Shown one piece after another: positions 1 through 8,750 of a DNA stretch of 64,000 nt. The translations under genes and the position numbers were made by a program. The stretch is from Caldilineaceae bacterium (GTDB lineage: Bacteria > Chloroflexota > Anaerolineae > Caldilineales > Caldilineaceae): positions 59,683 through 123,682 of the forward strand of contig WTGY01000127.1 of the NCBI GenBank assembly GCA_011523365.1, written 5' to 3'. Numbering within the stretch: position 1 is the stretch's first letter; every line of letters starts with the position of its first letter. The notes below the pieces were generated by a model. That model ran no database searches, was not told the origin of the DNA, and saw only the letters and a list, made by a program, of their open reading frames with translations.

Positions 1-1473
1 CCGTTCGCGTGTCGCGGCATGTTCGGCCGCGACTGCAGGCGACCATTCCTGCGCGGCCCAGTCGTTGCGGGCTGTGCCGTTTACATTGCGTGTTTCGAGC
101 AAGGCCAGGTTGGTTTCGTACCATTGGGGGCGTTCCCAGCCGGCGTTCTCGAAGAAGACGGCGTCCAGTTCCTGCTGGCGCGCGTAGAAGGGCGTCAGCC
201 GCAGGTTGCGGGGTTGGGTCATCTGCTGGCGGGGGTGGATGATGTCGTAGACTTCGCGGTACTGCTGGGCGGCGCGGGCGCGGACGTAGGGGCGGCTGAG
301 GGCGTGCGGGTGGAAGCGCCTGATGTCGCACTCGTGCAGATCGGTGGTGGGCTCACCTTGTACGATCCATTCGGCGACCGCTTTGCCTACGCCGCCGGCG
401 TGTGTGATCCAGACGGCCTGGGCGGACCAGAAGCCGGGCAGGTGCGGCGATTCGCCGAGCACGGGGAAGCCGTCGTTGGTGAATGAGAAGATGCCGTTGA
501 GTCTGCGGGTCAGCTCCACGTCTGTGAGGCTGGGCATCAGTTCAGCGGTTGCGGTCAGCGCGGCCTCGAAGTGGGCCGGGGGGAAGGGCATTTCTGCGGG
601 CGGCAATCCGTCGATGGCGCGGTCCGGGAGGTCGTTGGCGTCCACCAGGAGCGGTTCGTGCAGGTAGGAGCCGATACCGATGCTTTCGCCCTCCTGCCGA
701 AAGTACATTGCTTTATCCTGGTTACGCAGGAAGGGGAGGGCTATCTTCTCGGTGGCGCCGGCCAGTTCGGGCAAAGGCGCGGTGACGGCGTAAAGATGTT
801 GCATCGGTGAGAGCGGGATGGGCACGTTTGCCATGCCGCCGACTTTGGGCGCCCAGATGCCGGTGGCGGCGACGACGAGGTCTGTCTTGATTTTACCTTG
901 GGTTGTCTGTACGGCGGTGACGCGCCCGCCGGCGGTGGCGAAGCCGTTCACTTTGACGCCGCCGAAGAATTGGGCGCCGATTTGCTCGGCCGCGCGGGCC
1001 ATCGCCTCTGCCGAACGGGTCGCCTTTGTTTGGATGTCGGAGGGGACGTAGAGCGCGCCGAGGATGCGGTCGGAGAGGAGTGGAAAGCGGGCGCGCGCTT
1101 CGTCGGGGGTGAGGAGGTGGCAGTCCACGCCCCAGGCGAGGCCGTAGCCGTGCTTGCGTTTGAGATCGGTGAGGCGCTCGGGCGTCCAAGCGACTTCCAT
1201 ACTGCCGACCTGCCGGGTGCAGGGCTCGCCGTCAAGCTCCATTTGAGTCCAGAGATCGACGCTGTGGCGTGCGAATTCGGTCATGGTTTTGGAGGCGTTG
1301 ATCTGGAATACAAGGCCCGGCGCGTGCGAGGTGGAGCCGCCGGTTTCGAAGAGCGGGCCCTGATCGACGACGACGATCTCGTGCCATCCGAGTTTGGTCA
1401 GGTGGTATGCCACGCTACAGCCGGCGATTCCGGCGCCGATAATCACTACCTGGGTATGCTTGGGCAACATCAT
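1..1473 (-). CDS. FAD-dependent oxidoreductase, dimethylglycine/sarcosine dehydrogenase-like (3' end outside window)
   Basis: The frame is open from an ATG at 1473 to the window edge (491 codons), so the C-terminus is missing. The N-terminus carries a Rossmann FAD motif (VVIIGAGIAGCSVAYHL) and then GSTSHAPGLVFQ, typical of the dimethylglycine/sarcosine dehydrogenase group, in which a histidine here can bind FAD covalently. The last visible residues (ARNDWAAQEWSPAVAAEH) resemble the linker to the folate-binding GcvT-like domain of these enzymes. Known members oxidatively demethylate N-methyl glycines and pass the one-carbon unit to tetrahydrofolate. A second possible ATG lies one codon later, at 1470. 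It is the last visible gene of the ABC-transporter operon, 32 nt after the dehydrogenase, so it may act on the imported substrate. The substrate is unknown. Confidence 0.85.
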   Translation of the reverse strand, partial: MMLPKHTQVVIIGAGIAGCSVAYHLTKLGWHEIVVVDQGPLFETGGSTSHAPGLVFQINASKTMTEFARHSVDLWTQMELDGEPCTRQVGSMEVAWTPERLTDLKRKHGYGLAWGVDCHLLTPDEARARFPLLSDRILGALYVPSDIQTKATRSAEAMARAAEQIGAQFFGGVKVNGFATAGGRVTAVQTTQGKIKTDLVVAATGIWAPKVGGMANVPIPLSPMQHLYAVTAPLPELAGATEKIALPFLRNQDKAMYFRQEGESIGIGSYLHEPLLVDANDLPDRAIDGLPPAEMPFPPAHFEAALTATAELMPSLTDVELTRRLNGIFSFTNDGFPVLGESPHLPGFWSAQAVWITHAGGVGKAVAEWIVQGEPTTDLHECDIRRFHPHALSRPYVRARAAQQYREVYDIIHPRQQMTQPRNLRLTPFYARQQELDAVFFENAGWERPQWYETNLALLETRNVNGTARNDWAAQEWSPAVAAEHAATRER

Positions 1474-1505
1474 TGTCCCTGCTTTCCGGTGACTGCGTTC
1501 CGGCC

Positions 1506-2513
1506 TCAGGCCATAATCTTCAGTTTCTCATACGATACGACCAGCCGCAGCGGTTCGTCGTTGTAGAAACGTTGGATATCGCGAACGATCTCTTCGACCA
1601 GGCGCAAGCGGTTCTCGACCGTGTGGCCTGACACATGGGGGGACAGGAAGACATTGTCGAGATCGCGCATGGGGTGGTCGGGGGATAGGGGTTCCGGCTC
1701 GAAGACATCGATGTATGCGTTGAAGCGGTTCTTCTGCAGCTCGGCAACCAGGGCATCCTGATCCAGAACCCAGGAGCGAGCAGTATGGACGAAGAGTGCT
1801 CCGTCACGAATCGACTGGAAATGGGCGCCAGTGATCATTTTCCGGGTTTCGGGAGTGATGGGGGCATGCACCGAGATGATATCGGAGTCGGCAAAGATCT
1901 CTTCCAGGGAGACGCTGCGTACGTCGAGCAGGCGGGCGTCTTCCTGGCTGAGATAAGGGTCGTAGACCGACACGTCGCAGTTGAAGGGTTTGAGCAGGCC
2001 GATGACGCGGCGGCCCACCATGCTGGCGCTGACGAGCCCCACTTTTTTGGAATAGAGAGAGTGACCGGGCCAGTTGGGGGCGGGTTTCCAGCCGCGTTCG
2101 ACTTTCATGGTTTGTTCGTAGGGCCAGAGATTGCGCTGGCCGCTGAGCATAGCCCAGAGCGTGTATTCGGCGACGGATTCGGCGATGACGTCGGCGGCGC
2201 TGAGGAGCACGATGCCGCGTTCGTGGCCGGCGGGGGCCAGGCGGGTCTTGACAGAGCCGGCGGCGTGGCCGACGATCTGCAGGTCGTCGGCTGCGGCTAC
2301 GTGTTCTTCGGTGATGAGGGGCGATCCCCAGGAGGTGACCACGACGGCCGTGCCGGGGATCATTTCGAGCAGCTCATCGCTGGTGTAGTTGCGATCCAGC
2401 TTGTTCCAGATCACGGTGCCCAGGCTCTCCAGTATGGAGACGGCCTCCGGGGAGAGGATGTCTTCAGAGAGACCAGTCGGGGGCAGGTAGAGAATCTTTC
2501 GTTCTTGCGTCAT
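1506..2513 (-). CDS. D-isomer-specific 2-hydroxyacid dehydrogenase family protein
   Basis: This 335-residue protein has the family's layout: a split catalytic domain around a NAD-binding Rossmann domain (about 110-290). The catalytic set is visible as Arg246 (HTARS), Glu272 (DVFEPEPL) and His293 (SPHVSGHT), with the cofactor acidic residue at Asp185 (VYDPY). The glycine-rich loop is unusual: where the family has GxGxxG the sequence reads SASMVG, so two of three glycines are serines. Relatives reduce 2-keto acids or oxidise 2-hydroxy acids with NAD(P). The gene starts 9 nt after the permease gene and lies in the same operon, so a catabolic role on the imported compound is likely. Substrate and cofactor preference cannot be read from the sequence. 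Confidence 0.88.
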   Translation of the reverse strand: MTQERKILYLPPTGLSEDILSPEAVSILESLGTVIWNKLDRNYTSDELLEMIPGTAVVVTSWGSPLITEEHVAAADDLQIVGHAAGSVKTRLAPAGHERGIVLLSAADVIAESVAEYTLWAMLSGQRNLWPYEQTMKVERGWKPAPNWPGHSLYSKKVGLVSASMVGRRVIGLLKPFNCDVSVYDPYLSQEDARLLDVRSVSLEEIFADSDIISVHAPITPETRKMITGAHFQSIRDGALFVHTARSWVLDQDALVAELQKNRFNAYIDVFEPEPLSPDHPMRDLDNVFLSPHVSGHTVENRLRLVEEIVRDIQRFYNDEPLRLVVSYEKLKIMA

Positions 2514-2522
2514 GCGAATGTG

Positions 2523-3377
2523 TCAGCCTTTCACGCCGCTGAGTGAGATGCCTCGGATAATATAGCGCTGCATGAGGACAAAGACGAGAAGTGTCGGGAG
2601 AAAGCCGAGCACGGCGCCGGCCATATCCAATCCTGCATCGCCGCCAGAGCGCGCCACGGTGCCCAGACCGACGGTCAGGGTACGCATATCGGATTTGGAT
2701 GTGACGATCATGGGATAGAAAAAGGAGTTCCAGTTGCCCATGAAGCGAAGGACAGCCAGTGTCGCCATGGTGGGCACGACCTGCGGCATCAGCACGTGCC
2801 ACCAGTTCTGCCAGAGATTAGCGCCATCGATGGTCCCGGCATCGTCATAGTCGCGGGGGATGCTCAAATAGGCCTGGCGCAGCAGGAAGGTACCGAAAAT
2901 GGAGGCAAACCAGGGCCCGATCAGAGCTGTATAGGTGTTCACAAGCCCCAGCTGCGAGAGAACGACGAACTGGGGCACGATCAGGGCTGTATCCGGCATA
3001 ATCAGGATTCCCAAAAAGAGCACAAAGATGACGTTCTTGCCCCAGAAATCGCCCCTGGCAAAGGCAAATCCGGCCATACTCGAGGTGATCACACCGCCCA
3101 AGGTTGATATGACGGCGACATATACACTGTTGAAGAGCCAGCGGAGTGCGTCCGTGCGGGCAAAGAGTGTCTGGAAGTTCTCCAGGGTCATCGGCGTTGG
3201 GATCAATTCGACTGGGAAGGTGATAAAGCGAATGTTCTGAGTGAGAGAAACCGACAGCATGATAAGAAACGGCCCAACGGTTGTGATCGCCACCGCGGCC
3301 ATCAGTAGGTAGATGATCGTCTCTCGAATCGGGTTGGGCTTTTCGACTGAGGTGCTGCTGGTTTCGGAAACAGACAT
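2523..3377 (-). CDS. Carbohydrate ABC transporter permease (MalG/CUT1 type)
   Basis: Inner-membrane permease of about 284 residues with six hydrophobic segments and the EAA loop for the ATPase (YDDAGTIDGANLWQNWWHVL). The protein ends GISLSGVKG, the usual C-terminus of MalG-type subunits. I chose the ATG at 3377, where GGAG lies just upstream. A TTG at 3410 would add 11 residues with no ribosome site. It should form a heterodimer with the permease encoded upstream and take substrate from the binding lipoprotein. No ATPase gene is present in this operon. That is common for CUT1 systems, which share an MsmK/UgpC-type ATPase encoded elsewhere. Confidence 0.92.
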   Translation of the reverse strand: MSVSETSSTSVEKPNPIRETIIYLLMAAVAITTVGPFLIMLSVSLTQNIRFITFPVELIPTPMTLENFQTLFARTDALRWLFNSVYVAVISTLGGVITSSMAGFAFARGDFWGKNVIFVLFLGILIMPDTALIVPQFVVLSQLGLVNTYTALIGPWFASIFGTFLLRQAYLSIPRDYDDAGTIDGANLWQNWWHVLMPQVVPTMATLAVLRFMGNWNSFFYPMIVTSKSDMRTLTVGLGTVARSGGDAGLDMAGAVLGFLPTLLVFVLMQRYIIRGISLSGVKG

Positions 3378-3409
3378 CTGGAGAGCTCCAAAGCGATCAT
3401 TCCAAGACA

Positions 3410-3431
3410 AAGAGACAGGAACCGGTCTCTT
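3410..3431 (-). other. Intercistronic hairpin between the two permease genes
   Basis: AAGAGAC (3410-3416) and GTCTCTT (3425-3431) form a perfect 7-bp stem, and GG/CC inside the loop can extend it. On the minus strand a short T-rich stretch follows. It lies in the 101-nt gap between the two permease genes, which otherwise holds nothing coding. It could slow decay or cause partial termination. Confidence 0.4.
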
Positions 3432-3478
3432 CCAACAAGGGCTATCCCCGGTGACCGGCGATTATCATTACACGTCAG

Positions 3479-4396
3479 CTAATAGACGTCTTCTCCAAAA
3501 CGCAGATAGCGGGACTGAATCAGTGCGATGAGCAGAATTATCAAGAAGAAGAGTATCGAAAGGGCGGACGCGTAACCGAAGCGGCCGAAGTTAAAGGCTT
3601 CGTTGTAGATCTGGTAGACCACGGTGGTTGTGGCGTTTACAGGCCCGCCGCCGGTCAGAATGAAGATGGAACCGAAGACCTGCAGTGCACCGATGGTGGC
3701 GATGACGATGATAAAGGCGGCTGTTGGGCGCAGAAGTGGAATGGTGACGTAGCGATGAAGACGCCATCCGTTGGCGCCATCCACTTTGGCGGCATCATAG
3801 AGTTCATTGGGGATGGCCTGCAGCCCGGCAAGCCAGATGACCATAAAGTATCCGAACGCCTCCCACAGACTGATGCCGACAATGCTGGGCATGGCCTGAT
3901 ACACGTCGATCAGCCATCTCTGGGGCGGGATGCCGACAAGCCCGATCAGAAAGTTAAGAGGGCCGTCGGGGCGGGGTGAAAGGAAGCGGCGAAAGATCAG
4001 GGCAAGGACCGCCACCGACGTAATGTTGGGAAGAAAGTAGATGGCGCGGAAGGCTTTCATGCCCCGCAACGGCCGGTTTACGAGCACAGCAACGCCCAGA
4101 GAAATTGCCACCAGGAGGGGGATATACATTAGCGTAAACCAAGCCGTGTTGAGCATGGCCTTGTGGAGCTTGGCATCGGTCAGCATGTTGATGAAGTGTG
4201 CGATCCCGACAAATTCACGCGTCGAGAGCAGATCTGTCTTCAAAACACTGTACCGGAACATCGAAATCCAAGGGACCAGGTTGAAGACCAGAAAGACAGC
4301 GGCGTTGACGATGATAAAGGGATACCAGGGCAGTGAACGCCGCAACCGTCTGAGGAATTGGGAGGTTGCGCGCTGGGATGGGCTCGCAACGGCCAT
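3479..4396 (-). CDS. Carbohydrate ABC transporter permease (MalF/CUT1 type)
   Basis: Inner-membrane permease of about 305 residues. It has a basic N-terminus, six predicted hydrophobic helices and the EAA loop (YDAAKVDGANGWRLHRYVTI) that docks the ATPase. I chose the ATG at 4396 because AAGGGAG lies 9 nt upstream; the frame opens at a TTG at 4420 inside the preceding hairpin's T tract. It follows the binding-protein gene after a terminator-like stem-loop, so it is probably made at a lower level than the receptor. It should pair with the MalG-type permease downstream. The substrate is most likely a sugar, polyol or other small polar compound, but cannot be defined. Confidence 0.92.
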   Translation of the reverse strand: MAVASPSQRATSQFLRRLRRSLPWYPFIIVNAAVFLVFNLVPWISMFRYSVLKTDLLSTREFVGIAHFINMLTDAKLHKAMLNTAWFTLMYIPLLVAISLGVAVLVNRPLRGMKAFRAIYFLPNITSVAVLALIFRRFLSPRPDGPLNFLIGLVGIPPQRWLIDVYQAMPSIVGISLWEAFGYFMVIWLAGLQAIPNELYDAAKVDGANGWRLHRYVTIPLLRPTAAFIIVIATIGALQVFGSIFILTGGGPVNATTTVVYQIYNEAFNFGRFGYASALSILFFLIILLIALIQSRYLRFGEDVY

Positions 4397-4418
4397 GATC
4401 AGTTTCTCCCTTCCGAAC

Positions 4419-4474
4419 AAAAAACCGCAGAGTTGCTGAGATGGGAGGCTTTCCCGCTTCTCCGCAACTCTGCG
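4419..4474 (-). terminator. Terminator-like stem-loop between receptor and permease genes
   Basis: CGCAGAGTTGC (4426-4436) and GCAACTCTGCG (4464-4474) are a perfect 11-bp inverted repeat. The loop contains a small GGGA/TCCC stem. Read on the minus strand, the stem is followed directly by GGTTTTTTG, the form of a rho-independent terminator. It lies inside an operon, between the solute-binding protein and its permeases, where partial termination or mRNA protection commonly gives excess receptor. Confidence 0.75.
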
Positions 4475-4510
4475 ATCTGAGTTGGGCCTGCTTAGACGGA
4501 GATGGCTCCG

Positions 4511-5827
4511 TTATCCATATTGTTCCAACAGAAGCGCATCGATCTCAGTCTTGATGGTCTCCAACGCTTCTTCTACTGTGACCTGACCGAGAATTGCGGC
4601 CTGGAACTGCGGACCGGCGACAACCTTACTCTCCTGCCAGAGCGTATTGGTGTCGACACCGGCAAACAGCAGCGGTCCGAAACGGTCCACGTACTCGGCC
4701 GTGCAGGGGGCAGGACTCCAGATTTCCTTGGCCTTGTTGCCGACGGGGGTGGTGCCTGCCAGGTTGGCGCGTGTCCCGACCTGTTCGGGCGCAAGCATGT
4801 ACGTAACCCAAGTGACGGCAGCGTCGACCGCGTCGCTCTGACTGGTGATGGCCCAACCCTGGCCCGAAACGATGCCGGAAACCGCGGTAATTGAGTTGTC
4901 CTTGCTGCGAGGGTGGCCGATCACGAATTTCAGATCCGGGTTTGCTTCAACGTCTTGAACGCAGGCAGCGTCTTCCCTGCGTCCAGTCACCTGTTCCAAT
5001 GAACCCCAGTAATCGGGGAGGCCGCCCTGTTCATCGACGCTGCCGATGGCGTATTCCAGGGGGACCCAGCCATTATCATATTCAGTGACCCAGCGGGTCA
5101 GGGCATCGATGACGGGCTGCTCCAGGAAATTGGAGGTAGTGCGATCGTCGGCGTAGACCTGCCCGCCTGCTTCATGCACGGTAACCAGGAATTCACCCCA
5201 GTTAAAGGTACTGAGATTTTCCAGATACCAGTTGTTTTCTGCGGCTTTTTCAGCCAGGGCATAGAGCTCGTCCCAAGTCGCGAATGCCGCGGTGTCCGGG
5301 TCATAGCCCAGTTCTGAAAGCAGGCCGCCGTTGTAGGCGATGCCGTTGACTTCGGCTTCGAACAGCGGCATGTAGAGGACACCGTCCATGCTGGCCGCAT
5401 CGATTTCAGCGCCGGTATAGTCGGCCAGGACGTCGGCGGACAGAAGGTCATCGAGGCCAAGGATCACGCCTTTGGTGATATAGGCCGGCACGGTATCGGT
5501 GGTGGCATCCCAGATATCGGGCGCCTCGCCGGCCGCGGCGGCGGCGTAGAGTTTCTCGCGACGACCGCCCCAGGGCTGTACCTCGACCTGCGCTATGATA
5601 TCAGGATGGGCAGCATGGAAGCCCTCATTCAGAGGGGCATAGACGATGTCGCCATCATTCTCCGTGCGGGGATAGGCCCAGATGTCGATGGTCGTTGTAG
5701 CCATGGCTGCGTCACCGGTATCGGCTGCGGGCGCGGCCGGGGCCACACAGGCTGCCAAAGCCGAAGTAACGGTCACGCCGGCTGTTAGCTGCAAGAATTG
5801 ACGCCGGCTCAATACTGGTTGCTTCAT
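4511..5827 (-). CDS. Extracellular solute-binding lipoprotein of a CUT1-type ABC transporter
   Basis: About 438 residues. The N-terminus has a twin-arginine-like motif (SRRQFLQL) and then a hydrophobic segment ending in a lipobox (ALAAC). It is therefore probably a Tat- or Sec-exported lipoprotein tethered outside the membrane. The body matches family 1 solute-binding proteins (IDIWAYPRTENDGDIVYAPL near the mature N-terminus, many aromatic residues). I chose ATG 5827 because GGAGGAACCC lies directly upstream; the ATG at 5839 sits inside that ribosome site. This is the first gene of the operon, after a promoter with an overlapping inverted repeat, and a terminator-like hairpin follows it. The ligand is unknown. 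Confidence 0.92.
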   Translation of the reverse strand: MKQPVLSRRQFLQLTAGVTVTSALAACVAPAAPAADTGDAAMATTTIDIWAYPRTENDGDIVYAPLNEGFHAAHPDIIAQVEVQPWGGRREKLYAAAAAGEAPDIWDATTDTVPAYITKGVILGLDDLLSADVLADYTGAEIDAASMDGVLYMPLFEAEVNGIAYNGGLLSELGYDPDTAAFATWDELYALAEKAAENNWYLENLSTFNWGEFLVTVHEAGGQVYADDRTTSNFLEQPVIDALTRWVTEYDNGWVPLEYAIGSVDEQGGLPDYWGSLEQVTGRREDAACVQDVEANPDLKFVIGHPRSKDNSITAVSGIVSGQGWAITSQSDAVDAAVTWVTYMLAPEQVGTRANLAGTTPVGNKAKEIWSPAPCTAEYVDRFGPLLFAGVDTNTLWQESKVVAGPQFQAAILGQVTVEEALETIKTEIDALLLEQYG

Positions 5828-5913
5828 GGGTTCCTCCATTGGGAATTATGTGGAAATCGGTAACCGCAGAATCGGAATGGGTGAAGCATGGGTTGTTGTG
5901 TGGCGGTTGCGTG

Positions 5914-5944
5914 ATTATATCGCAAAATATGCGAAATGCGATAT
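5914..5944 (-). promoter_or_regulatory. Promoter with overlapping inverted-repeat operator for the sugar ABC operon
   Basis: On the minus strand a TATAAT -10 box lies at 5914-5919. ATATCGCA (5917-5924) and TGCGATAT (5937-5944) are a perfect 8-bp inverted repeat with a 12-nt spacer that itself contains a further ATGCGA. One arm overlaps the -10 box and the other covers the spacer and -35 area. This is the position of a repressor site. No regulator gene is adjacent. Confidence 0.55.
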
Positions 5945-5966
5945 TTTACTGGGACCGGTACGGACT

Positions 5967-7343
5967 CTAGTGGAATCGAGCGCAAAGGTGGTCGGCCACA
6001 TTTGACTGCGCTACCGATTCCTGCTCGCCGCTGATCAGGTTTTTGACGGTGACGGTACCGGCCGCCAGCTCGTTTCCGCCTAGCAGCAGGGCAACCGGAA
6101 TGTTGCGTTCTTCGGCATACCTGAACTGGCGGCCCAGGTTGTCCGGGTCCGGGTAGTGATCGACGCGCAGACCGGCCTTCCGCAGCGCGTTTGCCAGCTC
6201 TACGTTCGCCGCCAACGTCTCGCGGTCGAAATTGGTGATCAGGACCTGGGGTTGTCCGGCCAGTTTTTGCGGGAAGAGGCCGCGTTCTTCCATGATGAGC
6301 AGGATGCGCTCCAGGCCCAAGCTGAAGCCACAGGCGGGGATCGAACGGTTGCTGAACATGCCGATCAGGTCGTCGTAGCGTCCGCCGGCGCCACCGGAAC
6401 CGCTCAGGGTGGGGAACTCGATTTCGTAGATTGGGCCGGTGTAGTAGCTCAGGCCGCGCGCCAGGTATGGGTCGATGCGAATGTGGTCGCGGGCCGGGCC
6501 CGACGCCGTGAGTGTCACCACTTCTTTCAGTTCGGCCACAGCTTCTGCGCCGTTGGCGGAGCATGCCAGCCCTTCCTCAAGCCAGCAGAGCGCTGCGTCG
6601 GTTTCCTCGGGTGCAGCGGCCATCAGTTTCAGAAGAGTTGTTGCGGCCTTCTGATCGAGGCCCCGGGTGCGTAACTCTTTTTCCACGCCGTCCAGGCCGA
6701 TCTTGTCCAGCTTGTCGACGGCAACCAGGGCGTCCGACTCCAGTTCCGCGGGCACGCCTGTTACCTCCATCAGGCCGCGCAGGACGCCGCGGTGGTTGAG
6801 GCGCAGCAGGAAGCCGGACGCATCGCGCCCATGGAAGCCGAGCTCCTGCAGGACCTGGGCGCCGGCGTTGAGGACCTCGGCTTCGACCAGTTGGCTGGAG
6901 GAGCCGACTACGTCAAGGTCGCACTGGTAGAATTCGCGGAAGCGTCCCTTGGCGGGCCGGTCGGCGCGGTAAACTGGTGCGATGTGGTAGCGCTTGAAGT
7001 AGCGGGGGAGCTGGTTGCTGTACTCGGCGACGATGCGGGCGAGGGGGACGGTAAGGTCGTAGCGCAGGCCGGCGTCGGCGATTTCGTCTTGGGTTGGGGA
7101 GTCGGCGAGCGCTCGTTGCAGCTTGGCGCCGCGCTTGGCGACGCGGAAGATCAACTGGTCGCCCTCTTCGCCGTATTTGCCGAGCAGGGTATCAAGGCGT
7201 TCCATCACCGGGGTGTCGAGCGGTTCAAAGCCGTAGCTCTGGTAGACGCGTTCGATCACATCGATGACGTATTGGCGGCGCAGCACGTCGAGGGGCAGGA
7301 AGTCGCGGGCGCCGCTGATCGGCTTAGTTTGAAATCGGGCCAC
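5967..7343 (-). CDS. hisS: Histidyl-tRNA synthetase
   Basis: The 458-residue protein charges tRNA-His in the cytoplasm. Class II motifs are visible: the N-terminal GARDFLPLD, motif 2 in YRADRPAKGRFREFYQCDLD, the HisRS signature GLSYYTGPIYEIEFP, and motif 3 with an Arg (GFSLGLERILLIM). A C-terminal anticodon-binding domain follows (QVLITNFD to the end). Translation starts at a GTG preceded by AGGAGAAAC. It lies upstream of the sugar ABC operon on the same strand, but the 139-nt gap contains a separate promoter, so the two are probably independent. No feature looks unusual. Confidence 0.97.
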   Translation of the reverse strand: MARFQTKPISGARDFLPLDVLRRQYVIDVIERVYQSYGFEPLDTPVMERLDTLLGKYGEEGDQLIFRVAKRGAKLQRALADSPTQDEIADAGLRYDLTVPLARIVAEYSNQLPRYFKRYHIAPVYRADRPAKGRFREFYQCDLDVVGSSSQLVEAEVLNAGAQVLQELGFHGRDASGFLLRLNHRGVLRGLMEVTGVPAELESDALVAVDKLDKIGLDGVEKELRTRGLDQKAATTLLKLMAAAPEETDAALCWLEEGLACSANGAEAVAELKEVVTLTASGPARDHIRIDPYLARGLSYYTGPIYEIEFPTLSGSGGAGGRYDDLIGMFSNRSIPACGFSLGLERILLIMEERGLFPQKLAGQPQVLITNFDRETLAANVELANALRKAGLRVDHYPDPDNLGRQFRYAEERNIPVALLLGGNELAAGTVTVKNLISGEQESVAQSNVADHLCARFH

Positions 7344-7451
7344 TGAAGTTTCTCCTGGTGAGTTGCGCCGCCAGACTGAAGAGGCAGCGCGTTCAGCAGC
7401 ATCTTACACGAAGAGATGGGGAGATAGAAAGATTGGGGAGGAGGAAGGTTT

Positions 7452-8669
7452 CTATTCCAATCCGCTCTTCAGGACGTCGCGGTAGGCGGCGACGCGGTCG
7501 CGGCGCAGCGCGCGTTTGTGGCCCAGGACTGCTTTGAAGGATTCGCTTACGATCTGCAGGCGAAATTCGAGTAGCAGATAGCGTCGCAGGAGGGCTGCCC
7601 ACACGGGGCCGTGCCACTTGCGCATGAAACGTACTTTGCTGCGGTTGAAGAGGATATGACGCCTGGCGCTGACCTGGCCGCTGCTGCGGCCCTCGGCGTG
7701 GATGACGATTGCGCGGGGTTCGTAGACGACGCGCCAGCCGGCGCGCCTGATGCGGCGGCAGAGGTCGGTCTCTTCGCTGTACATGAAGAACTGAGGATCA
7801 AAGCCGCCGAGAGCGGCCAGCACCTTGCCCCGCACCAGGAGGGCTGCGCCGACCAGCCAGTCTACGTCCTGGCGGGCGTCGGCGGGCCAGTCGGCGAGGT
7901 GGTAGCTGCGGGCCCATGGATTGTGGGGCCACATCCGCTCCAGCCAGGTGCTCTCGAAAAAGCCGGTGAGGCGGCCGGGGAAGCGGCGGCGGCTGCTCTG
8001 CAGTGCGCCGTCGGTGTAGCGCAGCTGCGGCCCGATCGCACCGATGGCCTCGTCTTCGTTGATGCCGTTGTAGAGGGCCCACAGGCTGCCGGGCAGGAGT
8101 TCGGTGTCCGGGTTGAGGAAGTAGATGAATCGCGCCTTGGCGGCGGGACGCGGGGACGGGTCCGTTGCCGAATTGTTGTCAGATGTCCGAATTGGTGCGG
8201 CCGGGCCCTCTGTGTCGATCTGACCAGAGGCTTCCCTTTCTTGTTCCTGGGTCGGCAAGGGGTTAAACCCCATCGCTTCGAGCGCCCGGTTGTTGCCGCC
8301 GGTGAAACCCAGGTTTTCGTCGCTGAAGATCGTCTGCACCCAGGGGAAGCGGCTTGGCAGGAGAGAGGGTGTGGCGTCTTCACTGGCGTTGTCGAGCACC
8401 ACGACCTGGAGGGTAGCCTCGCTGTAGGGCCCGAAACGACGCACTGCTGTCGAGGAGGGGGAGGCGGTCTTGCGCTGTGATTTATCGGCGCGTCCTTCGT
8501 CTATCGGCGTGCTCTGCTGTTCGATCGAGGTAAGGCAGGCGCGCAGATGGTCCCAGACGTTCCAGGAGATGATCACGATCACCAGGTCTGTCGGCGGCGG
8601 TCTCCTTTCTGTCTGCGGGCGGGCCTCGTCACCTTGAGGCCCTGTTCGGCCGCGAAGTCGTTGAAGCAT
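7452..8669 (-). CDS. Family 2 glycosyltransferase (rhamnosyltransferase-like)
   Basis: A 405-residue GT-A-fold enzyme expected at the inner face of the membrane. The nucleotide-binding start is [20 protein letters not shown], with [18 protein letters not shown] and the metal-binding area [16 protein letters not shown]. Relatives such as WbbL/RfbF transfer rhamnose or similar sugars in polysaccharide or cell-wall assembly. Two low-complexity, charged stretches interrupt the catalytic domain: one between strands 1 and 2 (about residues 52-75), the other before FLNPDTE (about residues 150-190). No clear ribosome site precedes the chosen ATG, so the first 25 or so polar residues may not be translated. 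It lies between hisS and a polyprenyl diphosphate synthase gene; lipid-linked sugar assembly would fit. Confidence 0.88.
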   Translation of the reverse strand: MLQRLRGRTGPQGDEARPQTERRPPPTDLVIVIISWNVWDHLRACLTSIEQQSTPIDEGRADKSQRKTASPSSTAVRRFGPYSEATLQVVVLDNASEDATPSLLPSRFPWVQTIFSDENLGFTGGNNRALEAMGFNPLPTQEQEREASGQIDTEGPAAPIRTSDNNSATDPSPRPAAKARFIYFLNPDTELLPGSLWALYNGINEDEAIGAIGPQLRYTDGALQSSRRRFPGRLTGFFESTWLERMWPHNPWARSYHLADWPADARQDVDWLVGAALLVRGKVLAALGGFDPQFFMYSEETDLCRRIRRAGWRVVYEPRAIVIHAEGRSSGQVSARRHILFNRSKVRFMRKWHGPVWAALLRRYLLLEFRLQIVSESFKAVLGHKRALRRDRVAAYRDVLKSGLE

Positions 8670-8750
8670 TACGTTCGAATTTGGCTGGAGGGCGGTTGGC
8701 GGGCGCTGTGCAGGGATATGTGCTGATTTGCGACCGCTGGTTGTCTCGAT

